A stretch of DNA of 54,263 nt from JBNKLG01 sp050292235 (GTDB lineage Bacteria; Pseudomonadota; Gammaproteobacteria; Chromatiales; Chromatiaceae), in NCBI GenBank assembly GCA_050292235.1, contig JBNKLG010000008.1, positions 1-54,263 of the forward strand, in the 5' to 3' direction. Shown here piece after piece: positions 27,624 to 35,665 of the stretch. The position numbers were made by a program, and so were the translations under genes. The notes beneath the pieces were generated by a model. The model was not told the origin of the DNA. It was given only the letters and a program-made list of their open reading frames with translations, and searched no databases. The stretch's first letter is position 1, and every line of letters begins with the position of its first letter.

Positions 27624-28314
27624 CGGCAGGCTCCGCCTTCGCCTCTTCCTGGCTCAGTTCACGCAGGGTACGGGGCACCAGGGTACGGGGTTCGATCTCT
27701 ACCGGCTGATAGATCACCCGCTGTTGTTCGGCGTCGTAGCGCATCTCCACATGTCCGGAGAGGGGAAAATCCTTACGCAGCGGATGGCCGACGAAACCGT
27801 AATCGGTCAGGATGCGGCGCAAATCAGGATGACCATCGAAGAGAATACCCAGCATATCGAAGGCCTCGCGCTCGAACCAGTTGGCAGCGCTCCAGACCTC
27901 GACCAGGGAATCGACCATGGGGATTTGGGTATCACAGAAGGTCTTCAGCCGCAGGCGCACATTCTGGCGAATGGAGAGCAGATGCACCACCACAGCAAAA
28001 CGGCGCGGCATCTTGTCATCGAAGGCCGAACCCTGCTGTACACCGCGGGAGAAACCGGTGGAGGAGACCTCTGTCACATCCCACTCGCCCTGGCCGTAAG
28101 TGGCATAGTCCACACCGCAGAGATCGATCAGCTGATCGAAATCCAGGCCACGGGTATTGCGAAGCAACAGGGCGACCTGACGCCAAAGCACAGGCTCGAC
28201 CTCCAGAGTCACCTCATCGTGAGAACGGCTGAGCTTGACCTCGATCTCCGCCTCTTCAAACTGCTCTTCCAGGGCTTCGACCAGATCATCCAAACGCTCA
28301 ACCAGTGAACTCAC
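27616..28314 (-). CDS. nuoC: NADH-quinone oxidoreductase subunit C
   Basis: NuoC (30-kDa type) is a structural subunit of the connecting part of complex I. The 232-residue chain has the signature ANWFEREAFDMLGILFDGHP followed by DLRRILTDYGFVGHPLRKDF. The N-terminal ~70 residues include an acidic helical stretch (LDDLVEALEEQFEEAEIEVK). Its start overlaps nuoB by 4 nt and its end overlaps nuoD by 8 nt. Confidence 0.98.
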   Translation of the reverse strand: MSSLVERLDDLVEALEEQFEEAEIEVKLSRSHDEVTLEVEPVLWRQVALLLRNTRGLDFDQLIDLCGVDYATYGQGEWDVTEVSSTGFSRGVQQGSAFDDKMPRRFAVVVHLLSIRQNVRLRLKTFCDTQIPMVDSLVEVWSAANWFEREAFDMLGILFDGHPDLRRILTDYGFVGHPLRKDFPLSGHVEMRYDAEQQRVIYQPVEIEPRTLVPRTLRELSQEEAKAEPADV

Positions 28315-28802
28315 GCGACATCCTCCTGACGGGCGATGGTGCTGGTACGACGAATTTTATCCTGCAACTGCAACACGCCATAGAGCAGCGCCTCCGCCGT
28401 TGGCGGGCAACCGGGGACATAGATATCCACCGGTACGACGCGATCACAACCACGCACCACGGCATAGGAGTAGTGATAGTAACCACCCCCATTGGCACAG
28501 GAGCCCATGGAGATGACCCAGCGCGGCTCGGCCATCTGGTCATAGACCCGACGCAGAGCAGGCGCCATCTTATTGGTGAGGGTACCGGCAACAATCATCA
28601 CATCGGACTGACGTGGACTGGGACGAAAAACGATCCCGAAACGGTCCATATCGTAACGGGCGGCAGCGGCGTGCATCATCTCCACCGCACAGCAGGCCAA
28701 CCCGAAGGTCATGGGCCACATGGAACCGGTACGGGCCCAGTTGATGAGCTTGTCCGCCGTCGTGGTGACCAGCCCCTCAGCAAGGATGCCTTCTATTCCC
28801 AT
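28311..28802 (-). CDS. nuoB: NADH-quinone oxidoreductase subunit B
   Basis: NuoB holds cluster N2, the last [4Fe-4S] centre before quinone. The cysteines are visible: the adjacent pair in FGLACCAVEMM, one in SMGSCANGGG and one in YVPGCPPTAEALLYG. I chose the ATG at 28802 (163 residues) because a GGGGG ribosome site lies seven bases upstream. The open frame extends seven codons further back to 28823. The chosen start overlaps the nuoA stop by 10 nt. Confidence 0.97.
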   Translation of the reverse strand: MGIEGILAEGLVTTTADKLINWARTGSMWPMTFGLACCAVEMMHAAAARYDMDRFGIVFRPSPRQSDVMIVAGTLTNKMAPALRRVYDQMAEPRWVISMGSCANGGGYYHYSYAVVRGCDRVVPVDIYVPGCPPTAEALLYGVLQLQDKIRRTSTIARQEDVA

Positions 28803-29149
28803 TCCAGAGCCCCCTTCTTCCACTCATAGACAAAGCCGATCACCAGGATGCCCAGAAACACCAGCATGGCCAGAAAGCCCACCATACCGATCTTATCCAG
28901 CACCACAGCCCAAGGAAAAAGGAAGGCGATCTCAAGATCGAAGATGATAAAGAGAATGGCAACCAGGTAATAACGCACATCGAACTTCATGCGCGCGTCT
29001 TCGAAGGCCTCAAAGCCGCATTCAAAGGCCGAACCTTTTTCGGCGTCCGGACGCTGCGGGCCAAGCACAAAACCCAACGCCACAAAAGCACCGCCGACAG
29101 CCAGGCCGACAAAAATAAAGACGAGTATCGGCAGGTAGTTTTGTAACAC
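28793..29149 (-). CDS. nuoA: NADH-quinone oxidoreductase subunit A
   Basis: 118 residues with three membrane spans, the ND3-type subunit beside the quinone tunnel. Marks are the loop between spans 1 and 2 containing FECGFEAFEDARMKFDVRYY (conserved Cys and acidic residues) and IIFDLEIAFLFPWA. The start is GTG at 29149 with GAGG nine bases upstream. It is the first gene of the nuo operon. The usual upstream tpiA, secG and tRNA genes of many gammaproteobacteria are absent here. Confidence 0.96.
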   Translation of the reverse strand: MLQNYLPILVFIFVGLAVGGAFVALGFVLGPQRPDAEKGSAFECGFEAFEDARMKFDVRYYLVAILFIIFDLEIAFLFPWAVVLDKIGMVGFLAMLVFLGILVIGFVYEWKKGALEWE

Positions 29150-29199
29150 CTTATACAGCCTCTTTTTCTTATGTAAGGGTGACGTTTAAAAGCCAGCAC

Positions 29200-29271
29200 C
29201 CTATAGGACCCGCCAAGTCTAGAGGTAGCCAGAAAGGCTGTCAAGCCAACACATCAATAAATACCTATAGG
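29200..29271. repeat. Two identical CCTATAGG palindromes around the nuo promoter
   Basis: The 8-bp perfect palindrome CCTATAGG occurs at 29200-29207, just downstream of the predicted transcription start, and at 29264-29271, about 20 bp upstream of the -35 box. The centres are 64 bp apart, close to six helical turns. Seen directly; a role as a paired operator is inference. Confidence 0.5.
29216..29244 (-). promoter_or_regulatory. Predicted sigma-70 promoter of the nuo operon
   Basis: On the minus strand TTGACA (29244-29239), a 17-bp spacer and TAGACT (29221-29216) match the sigma-70 consensus closely. Transcription would start near 29209, giving a leader of about 60 nt before the nuoA GTG. 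The bases after the -10 box are GC-rich (TGGCGGG), a feature often linked to growth-rate control. Confidence 0.75.
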
Positions 29272-29653
29272 ATTCAATCGGTTATGGGTCCATAAATAAA
29301 AAAAATATTAGCGTTTCCAAATAAAGGGCAGCAACCATAGACAGCACCGTATTATCGGGACCGCTTCTGTGCGCCTTTCCAGTGACGCCTTTGGAAGGCG
29401 AAAACCCAGATACCCAGATGGAATTTGCAGACAGACGCCAAGCCGGAACAACAGTACAGGAGGCGCCATATTAAAGCCATTTTCCCGCCTGTCTTTATTT
29501 ATCAACCCCCCACACACACTGAGGATATGCATCCAGCTCTTGCTTAACTGACCTCGGCACCGGTGAGATAGGAGGAAATACCACCATTCAGTTTCATTTC
29601 AGATGCGGCAAATACACTTACCTGTACTGAACGACTGAAATGGAGAGACCCCC
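29245..29653. other. Gap upstream of the nuo promoter, no gene recognised
   Basis: Includes the 14-bp inverted repeat TTATGG-GT-CCATAA (29282-29295), which borders an A-rich run. A 74-codon minus-strand frame (29308-29532) has no family features or convincing ribosome site, so I do not call it. No tRNA can be folded by eye in this stretch. Confidence 0.5.
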
Positions 29654-30049
29654 ATGCATACAGCCTCTGTAACCAGCGCCCTCACAAACCATCCTATTTG
29701 GACCTGCCTCCCCCGATTCCTGCACTGGTTGATAGCCATCAATCTGATGGCCGCAGCCAGTATGACTGAACAGGGAGGACTGGGTCATAGCGAATTTGGA
29801 TGGATCACCCTGGCTCTGTTACTGCTGCAGATTCGGATTGGTTCGAAATCTGGTCGAACAAACCCCGTATTGATCGCTATCGCACTGCTGGTTTTTGTGC
29901 TCAACCTGACAGGTTGGCTGCAACCGCAACAAGATATGCACTTCATCATGACATTCATCACAGTTTTGGTTGCTGGCGCCTATTCGGCTACCGTCTTGTT
30001 CGAATCAGCCCACTGCTTTTGTTTGAGAACTGGTATGGGAGCCAAATGA
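29654..30049 (+). CDS. Short membrane protein resembling the N-terminal part of cytochrome b561
   Basis: 131 residues with about four hydrophobic spans (near 17-36, 48-62, 72-90 and 97-115). The opening LPRFLHWLIAINLMAA and the later GHSEFGWITLALLLLQIRIG match the RxLHW and HxxxG patterns of the two-histidine di-heme cytochrome b561 family. Usual members are ~175-180 residues, so this one is short. Histidines are also near the last span (DMHFIMTF). If heme is bound, it would be a small quinol-linked membrane cytochrome; this is inference. GGAG lies about ten bases before the ATG. It stands alone on the plus strand. Confidence 0.55.
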   Translation: MHTASVTSALTNHPIWTCLPRFLHWLIAINLMAAASMTEQGGLGHSEFGWITLALLLLQIRIGSKSGRTNPVLIAIALLVFVLNLTGWLQPQQDMHFIMTFITVLVAGAYSATVLFESAHCFCLRTGMGAK

Positions 30050-30259
30050 ACAGACAGTCACATCCGGTGCTGTGAACGGCACGGGGCAGAGTATCCAGGA
30101 GAACAGGAAAATTATATCTCTATATTTTTAATTGAAATCATAAAATTAATCACTATAGTTAAACCTAAACATGAATAATTTCAACTCCCACTCCAAGGTG
30201 CCGATATAGGAGGTATGGCACTAAGATCCTTCAGGGACGAGCCAGAGGAGGAACAGACC

Positions 30260-30457
30260 ATGTACGCTTTGATGTCGAAACAACGGTTTGAGACCCTCGT
30301 TCTGGAGGCCTGTGGTTCTGATGCAGACCTGCGGCACGAGATTGAAAGACGCAAGGATTACGGTTATTACGCCGAAGCAGCGGAAGCGGCCTACAACCTA
30401 TTTTGCAAGCACTTTCTCTCCATTCGCGAGGCCTTCGGCCTGACCGCCAAAGGCTGA
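30260..30457 (+). CDS. Small protein of unknown function (65 residues)
   Basis: I chose the ATG at 30260 because GAGGAGG lies eight bases upstream; the frame is open back to 30215. The product begins MYALMSKQRFETLVLEACGS, is mostly helical in character, has acidic and aromatic residues, and contains no membrane span or signal peptide. Two cysteines and a RKDYGYYAEAAEAAYN stretch stand out. I do not recognise a family. A strong hairpin follows 15 nt after the stop. The 210 bp upstream (30050-30259) is AT-rich and gene-free. Confidence 0.6.
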   Translation: MYALMSKQRFETLVLEACGSDADLRHEIERRKDYGYYAEAAEAAYNLFCKHFLSIREAFGLTAKG

Positions 30458-30471
30458 TGCCCCAACCCATT

Positions 30472-30500
30472 CAACTGCTGGTCTTGACGACCAGCAGTTG
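30472..30500. terminator. Strong hairpin between convergent genes
   Basis: A perfect 12-bp stem, CAACTGCTGGTC, pairs with GACCAGCAGTTG around a five-base loop (TTGAC). It lies between the end of the 65-residue gene and the hrpA stop, so it can serve both strands. Neither side has a long T run, so factor-independent ending is likely but not certain. Confidence 0.65.
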
Positions 30501-30503
30501 AGC

Positions 30504-33500
30504 CTAAAACCCCAGCTCGCGCCAGCGTTTTTCCAGGCGTTTCAGAGAGACCGGAAAGGCGGTGCCCACCTCCTGGGCAAAGAGGGATATCCGTAGCTCC
30601 TCGAACAGCCAGCGCATCTCTTCCAACCGCTCATCGATGCGGCCCTGCGCCCGGTTGCGCTGGTAGAGTGCCAGCCATTCGCGATGCAGCGGGGTCAGCT
30701 CCTGCAACAGACGCTGGTCGCGGGCCGCCGCGTGGCTGAGTTTGCCCAGGCGCAGCTCCAGGGCGCGGAGATAGCGGGGGTACTGGCTGAGCTGGGCAGT
30801 GGGCACCTGTAACAGAAAGTCGCCGGAGAGCAGGCGATGCAGATGATCCCGCATGTCGGTCAGTGAGACCATCCAGTTGATCTGACGATGGCTGCCCAGG
30901 GCCTTTCGAATCCGCTGGAAGGTGGTCAGAATCTCCGCCACCAGGGCGCAGACCTCGTCCAACCGGGTCATCAGCTCCCCTCGCCCTTCGTCCAGTGCCG
31001 CCTGGAAGGCCTCGGCATCGCGGATCGGGGGGCGGTCTTCGATGAAGGTACGATCCAGGATGAGATCGACCAGCACCTCCTCCAGCTTGCGCTGCCCTGC
31101 CCCTTCGACCAAAGCATATTGAAGCCGCATGGCCTGGAGATTGGGCAGACATTTTTTCAGATCCCGCCCCAGCCGGCCCAAGCGAATCAAGAGCAAACGG
31201 CGCAATCCCTGTCGATGGGAGTGCTCCGCTGCCGCTTGGGCATCCCAGACCCGCATCCCGATCCCATCGCCCTCATCCACCAGGGCCGGATAGCCTTTGA
31301 GCTTGACCCCGCCCCGCTGTATATCGACCGATTCGGCCAACGGGCCACAGTCCCAATCGCGCATCCCCTGGGGCTCGGCCTCAGGCTCGCGCTGGGCAAA
31401 GGCGCTCTTGGCCCGGTCACGCAACTGGCGTTGCAGTGAGAGGAGATCGCGCCCCTCTGCCAAGGCGACACCGGCATCATCCACCACCCGATAGTTGAGG
31501 TTCAGATGCTCGGGAATGGCCGAGAGATCCCAGGCCTCTTCCGGCACATGCACCCCGGTCATCTGCTTCAGCCGCTCACCCATGGCCCGCACCAGGGATC
31601 GGCTGCCCGGCTCCAGCTCCTGGCTCAGCCGTCGGGCATAGTCCGGCACCGGCACGAAGGATTTCCGCAGGGACTTGGGCAAGGCGCGCAGTAGAGCGGT
31701 GATCTTCTCCTGCAACAGGCCGGGCACACCCCAGTCGCCCCACTCAGGCTGCACCTGATTCAGTACCGCCAGGGGTACCAACAGGGTCACACCATCGGCG
31801 AGTACGCCGGGGTCGAAGGCATAGGCCAGGGGCAGGCTCAGGCCATCGAAGGCCAGTTGATCGGGGAAGGCATCGGCATCGACCGCCCCACTCTCCTCGC
31901 GCATGATGTCTGTGAGGCGCATGTGCAGCAGCTTGGGCTGGGTTTTGCTGATCTCGCGTAGCCATTGATCGAACTGGGGTGTGCTGTAGATGCCCTCGGG
32001 GATGCGCTGATCGTAGAAGGCGTAGAGGCGCTCCTCGTCCACCAGGATATCCCGCCGCCGGGCCTTGGCCTCCAGGTCGTGGACGGACTGGATCAGCTCC
32101 TGGTTATGGCGCCAGAACGGGGCCTTGGAGTGAAAATCCCCCTCCACCAGAGCCGAGCGCAGGAAGATCTCACGGGACTCTTCGGGAAACAGTGGGCCAT
32201 AGTTGGTACGCCGCCGGGGCACGATCACCAGGCCGAAGAGAGTGAGTTTCTCGTAGCCGCCGACCTGCCCCCGGCGCGACTGCCAATGGGGTTCGGAATA
32301 GCTGCGGCTCAGCAGGTGGCCAGCGGCCCGCTCGATCCACTGGGGTTCGATCCGACCCGACACCCGGGCATAGAGGCGACTGGTCTCCACCAGCTCTGCC
32401 GCCATCACCCATTTGGGGCTGTTGTCGAATAGGCCCGAGCCGGGGAAGAGGTGGAAATGGCTGTTGCGCGCCCCCTGATAGCCCTTCTCTCTCTCCTTGG
32501 CCTTGCAGCCGAGATGGCTGAGCAGACCGGTCAGCAGGGCCTGATGCACCTGAGCCATCTCCGCCGGTTTTTCGTTCTCCCGATGCCCCATGTCGTGCAG
32601 TTGCAGGCGCAGTTGCTGATGGATCTCCTGCCACTCCTGCACCCGATTGCGGGAGAGAAAATGGCGCTGACAGAGGGTCTGAAACTGGCGCTTGCTCAGG
32701 TGGCGGCGCTTCTCCTCCAGGAAATCCCAGAGGGCGACGAAGGCCATGAAATCGGAGTTTTCGTCCTTGAACAGGGCATGGGCCTCATCCGCCTGCTGCT
32801 GTTTTTCCAGCGGGCGTTCCCTGGGATCCTGCACCGACAACACCGCAGCGATCACCAGCACCTCGCGCAAACAGCCCTGATGCACTGCTGCCAACAGCAT
32901 CCGACCGATCCGTGGATCAAGCGGCAGCCGCGCCAGTTGGCGCCCCATGCGCGTCACCTGACGCTGGCCGTCCACGGCGCTGATCTCCTCCAGCACCCGA
33001 TAGCCATCCTTGATCAGGCGCGAATCGGGCGGATCAATGAAAGGGAAATCGCCGATGTCGCCAAAACCCAGCACCTTCATCTGCAGGATGACCGAGGCGA
33101 GATTGGTGCGCAGGATCTCCGGCTCCGTGAACTCGGCCCGGGCCTCGAAATCCTCTTCACTATAGAGGCGGATACAGATCCCCGCCGCCACCCGACCACA
33201 GCGCCCCTTGCGCTGATCCGCCGAAGAGCGGGCGATGCGCTCCACCGGCAGACGCTGGATCTTGCTGCGCGGGCTGTAGCGGCTGATGCGGGCGAAACCG
33301 AGATCGATGACGTTGCGAATCCCCGGCACCGTCAGCGAGGTCTCCGCCACATTGGTCGCCAGGATGATGCGCCGCCCGCCCTTGGGCTGAAAGATCCGGG
33401 CCTGCTCGGCGCTGCTCAACCGCGCATAGAGCGGCAGGATCTCGATCCCGCGATGCTGGTGGTTGCGTAGCGCCTCGGCGGCCTCGCGAATCTCCCTCTC

Positions 33501-34376
33501 GCCGGAGAGAAACACCAGAATATCGCCCCAGGGCTCACGCGACAGCTCATCCACCGCATCGACCAGCGCCTGCTGGGCCGACTCATCCCGCTCACCCGCA
33601 CCCTCCTCCGTCGGCGGCCGATAGCGCACTTCCACCGGAAAGGTGCGACCGGAGACATTGATGATCGGCGCATTGCCAAAGAAACGGGAGAAGCGCTCGG
33701 GATCGATGGTGGCCGAGGTAACGATCAGCTTCAGATCGGGCCGCTTCGGCAACAGTTGTTTCAGATAGCCCAGCAGAAAATCGATGTTGAGGCTGCGCTC
33801 ATGGGCCTCGTCGATGATCAGGGTGTCGTACTCGTTCAGCCAGCGATCCTGCTGCACCTCCGCCAGCAACATGCCGTCGGTCAACAGCTTGATCTGGGTC
33901 TGGGGCAAGACCCGATCCTTGAACCGCACCTTGTAGCCAACCCGCGTGCCCAGCTCCTGCCCCAACTCAGTCGAGATTCGCCCCGCCAGACTGCGGGCCG
34001 CAATCCGCCGTGGTTGGCTATGGCCGATGCGACCCAGCACCCCGCGCCCCAGACTCAAACAGAGCTTGGGCAGCTGGGTCGACTTGCCCGAGCCAGTCTC
34101 CCCACAAAGCACCACCACCTGATGGGCCTGGATCAGATCGGCAATCTCCACCCGCTTGGCGGAGATAGGGAGCTCCTCGGGAAAATCGATCTGGCTATCA
34201 AAAGCTTGTCGCTGCGCCACCACCGCCATGGAGGTCTCGACATCCCGCTGCAATCGCGCCAGTCCCTCATCGAAAGGCAGACCTTTTGCGCGACGCTGCT
34301 CCAACCCGCGCAGGCGTTTACGGAACCCAGGGATATCGGCCAGAAGAGAAGCGGAGAGAGAAGAAGAATCGATCAC
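30504..34376 (-). CDS. hrpA: ATP-dependent RNA helicase HrpA
   Basis: A DEAH-box RNA helicase; in E. coli HrpA has been linked to mRNA processing and rescue of stalled ribosomes. The Walker A motif GETGSGKSTQLPKL lies near residue 92, followed by SQPRRIAARS, DEAHERSLNIDFLLG, SATIDPERF and QRKGRCGRV. The large C-terminal HrpA-specific region (OB-fold and DUF3418-like) fills the rest. I chose the GTG at 34376 (1290 residues), because it puts Walker A at the same depth as in E. coli HrpA. The open frame goes back to 34502, but that would run into the divergent gene's upstream region. No strong ribosome site is seen at either start. Confidence 0.95.
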   Translation of the reverse strand: MIDSSSLSASLLADIPGFRKRLRGLEQRRAKGLPFDEGLARLQRDVETSMAVVAQRQAFDSQIDFPEELPISAKRVEIADLIQAHQVVVLCGETGSGKSTQLPKLCLSLGRGVLGRIGHSQPRRIAARSLAGRISTELGQELGTRVGYKVRFKDRVLPQTQIKLLTDGMLLAEVQQDRWLNEYDTLIIDEAHERSLNIDFLLGYLKQLLPKRPDLKLIVTSATIDPERFSRFFGNAPIINVSGRTFPVEVRYRPPTEEGAGERDESAQQALVDAVDELSREPWGDILVFLSGEREIREAAEALRNHQHRGIEILPLYARLSSAEQARIFQPKGGRRIILATNVAETSLTVPGIRNVIDLGFARISRYSPRSKIQRLPVERIARSSADQRKGRCGRVAAGICIRLYSEEDFEARAEFTEPEILRTNLASVILQMKVLGFGDIGDFPFIDPPDSRLIKDGYRVLEEISAVDGQRQVTRMGRQLARLPLDPRIGRMLLAAVHQGCLREVLVIAAVLSVQDPRERPLEKQQQADEAHALFKDENSDFMAFVALWDFLEEKRRHLSKRQFQTLCQRHFLSRNRVQEWQEIHQQLRLQLHDMGHRENEKPAEMAQVHQALLTGLLSHLGCKAKEREKGYQGARNSHFHLFPGSGLFDNSPKWVMAAELVETSRLYARVSGRIEPQWIERAAGHLLSRSYSEPHWQSRRGQVGGYEKLTLFGLVIVPRRRTNYGPLFPEESREIFLRSALVEGDFHSKAPFWRHNQELIQSVHDLEAKARRRDILVDEERLYAFYDQRIPEGIYSTPQFDQWLREISKTQPKLLHMRLTDIMREESGAVDADAFPDQLAFDGLSLPLAYAFDPGVLADGVTLLVPLAVLNQVQPEWGDWGVPGLLQEKITALLRALPKSLRKSFVPVPDYARRLSQELEPGSRSLVRAMGERLKQMTGVHVPEEAWDLSAIPEHLNLNYRVVDDAGVALAEGRDLLSLQRQLRDRAKSAFAQREPEAEPQGMRDWDCGPLAESVDIQRGGVKLKGYPALVDEGDGIGMRVWDAQAAAEHSHRQGLRRLLLIRLGRLGRDLKKCLPNLQAMRLQYALVEGAGQRKLEEVLVDLILDRTFIEDRPPIRDAEAFQAALDEGRGELMTRLDEVCALVAEILTTFQRIRKALGSHRQINWMVSLTDMRDHLHRLLSGDFLLQVPTAQLSQYPRYLRALELRLGKLSHAAARDQRLLQELTPLHREWLALYQRNRAQGRIDERLEEMRWLFEELRISLFAQEVGTAFPVSLKRLEKRWRELGF

Positions 34377-34505
34377 GGCAGAAAAAGGCAGCAGACTGCC
34401 AACAGAGAGATCAGGAAAAAGTTTTGGCGGGTATTGTATCCAAGTCGCGCTCTGCCGTCTGCGTGCTAGGCTTATGGAAATCTCAGACCGCCAGCGAGAC
34501 AACGG

Positions 34506-34766
34506 ATGCGCCTCTCACCCCCCATCATCGTCGCCATCTTCGCCGGACTGATTCTGCTGCCCATCCTTTTCTGCCCCGGTGCCACCGAAGTCACCTCCGT
34601 CAGCTGGCGCTACGGCACCGTTAGCAAGACCTGGCATGGCCTGGTACTGCTACTGGGCATTGGCAGTGGCTTTGTCTTTTTCGGCATACTGAAAAGAGAC
34701 GCCACGGTCTATTTTGGCTACTTCTTGTTGATGATCGGGGTAGTTGGGGCTTTTCGGCTTTGTTAG
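34506..34766 (+). CDS. Small membrane protein of unknown function (86 residues)
   Basis: Three hydrophobic spans: residues ~6-24 (IIVAIFAGLILLPILFC), ~44-60 (LVLLLGIGSGFVFFGIL) and ~68-85 (YFGYFLLMIGVVGAF). No known motif is seen. It is divergent from hrpA and followed 53 nt later by a zinc-ribbon protein gene. The ribosome site is weak (GAGACAACGG). Coding use is plausible but unproven. Confidence 0.5.
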   Translation: MRLSPPIIVAIFAGLILLPILFCPGATEVTSVSWRYGTVSKTWHGLVLLLGIGSGFVFFGILKRDATVYFGYFLLMIGVVGAFRLC

Positions 34767-34819
34767 GTTAATATTCCCGGAATACGTCAGAACCACCACC
34801 CTTTCAAGGAGCAGATCTC

Positions 34820-35365
34820 ATGGCCGATCAGAAAGCCTGCCGCAGTTGCAAAGAACTCATCTCAAAAGAGGCCAAGTGGTGCCCCCATTGCCACAGGCCC
34901 CAATCCATCATCCGTGCCATTGTCCCACCACAAGCCCTCTTTGTTGTCGCCCTCGCTCTGGGTGGCTACTGGTACTTAACCTTTTCCGCCATGGAAGAGA
35001 CCATGTCATCCATGGGTGGGATCAATGGAAAGGCCATCTACGATGCCACCACCAAACTGGCAATAACCGATTCCAGTTTCAGCTTCAGCCCAAGCAAATC
35101 TGGTTGCAATGCCTGCATCTACACCATAGGCACGGTAAAGAACAATACCACTACCGCATGGGGCAAGCTCCATTTTCAGGTAACCTATCTGGATGCAGAT
35201 GGAAAGGTCATTGATGTCATCAATGACGACGATTCGGATTTTGTGGTTGGTCCGAACTCTGAAGGCAAATTCAAAATCTCGGGCAAGGCATCCGCCGACG
35301 CATCCAAGTACAAATCACATCAAATCAAAATCTCGAAGGCCACTCCTGACACCAGTTGGTTCTAG
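34820..35365 (+). CDS. Zinc-ribbon membrane protein with a C-terminal beta domain
   Basis: 181 residues. The N-terminus has a zinc ribbon (ACRSCKEL and WCPHCHRP, two CxxC pairs). One membrane span follows at about residues 35-56 (VVPP-like start, then LFVVALALGGYWYLTF). The remainder is a predicted beta-rich extracytoplasmic domain that resembles FxLYD-type domains (IGTVKNNTTTAWGKLHFQVT, then YLDADGKVIDV). A further CNAC pair lies at its start. AGGAG lies eight bases before the ATG. The function is unknown; such proteins are usually envelope-located. Confidence 0.75.
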   Translation: MADQKACRSCKELISKEAKWCPHCHRPQSIIRAIVPPQALFVVALALGGYWYLTFSAMEETMSSMGGINGKAIYDATTKLAITDSSFSFSPSKSGCNACIYTIGTVKNNTTTAWGKLHFQVTYLDADGKVIDVINDDDSDFVVGPNSEGKFKISGKASADASKYKSHQIKISKATPDTSWF

Positions 35366-35665
35366 AAATATTGGCTTCAAAGGGTCATCTGGCGGCCATG
35401 CCATAAACTCTGGGAATTGTGCCATATAAAGAAGTGGTCTCCTTGGGCTTGGAGCCAGTAGGTTGGGCAAAGCTGCGCGTGCCCAACACAACCTATGCCA
35501 TAGCTGCAGGAATAGCTGATTTGAGCGAGGAAGGGGAATAAATGGAAAGCGAGGTTACAAGTTTAAAGAAATGACACAGAATTCTGAACACTACCCCATC
35601 AGGTTAATCAGCCCTTGATACGCCGTTTTGATCAAGTTCTGACCTGCTCGCCCTCAAACCGTTGG
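35366..35665. other. Intergenic gap between convergent genes
   Basis: Contains the palindromic element at 35459-35495 and a weaker inverted repeat CTTGAT/ATCAAG (35614-35636) upstream-facing to the minus-strand gene's end. No coding frame stands out. Confidence 0.5.
35459..35495. repeat. Palindromic intergenic repeat
   Basis: GTTGGGCA (35462-35469) pairs with TGCCCAAC (35480-35487) around a GC-rich loop. An outer TAGGTT/AACCTA (35459-35464 and 35490-35495) can also pair. This style of short palindrome is common between genes in many bacteria; the family is not identified. Confidence 0.55.

Noticed and set aside
29150..29300. tRNA genes upstream of nuoA, as seen in many relatives
   Set aside because: No cloverleaf or conserved TTCRANY-type loop can be found by eye.
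29308..29532. 74-codon minus-strand frame upstream of nuoA
   Set aside because: No family features, no good ribosome site, and it lies in a repeat-containing gap.
34377..34502. Longer N-terminus for HrpA (start at 34502)
   Set aside because: It adds 42 residues that do not fit the family spacing to Walker A and uses the whole divergent intergenic space.
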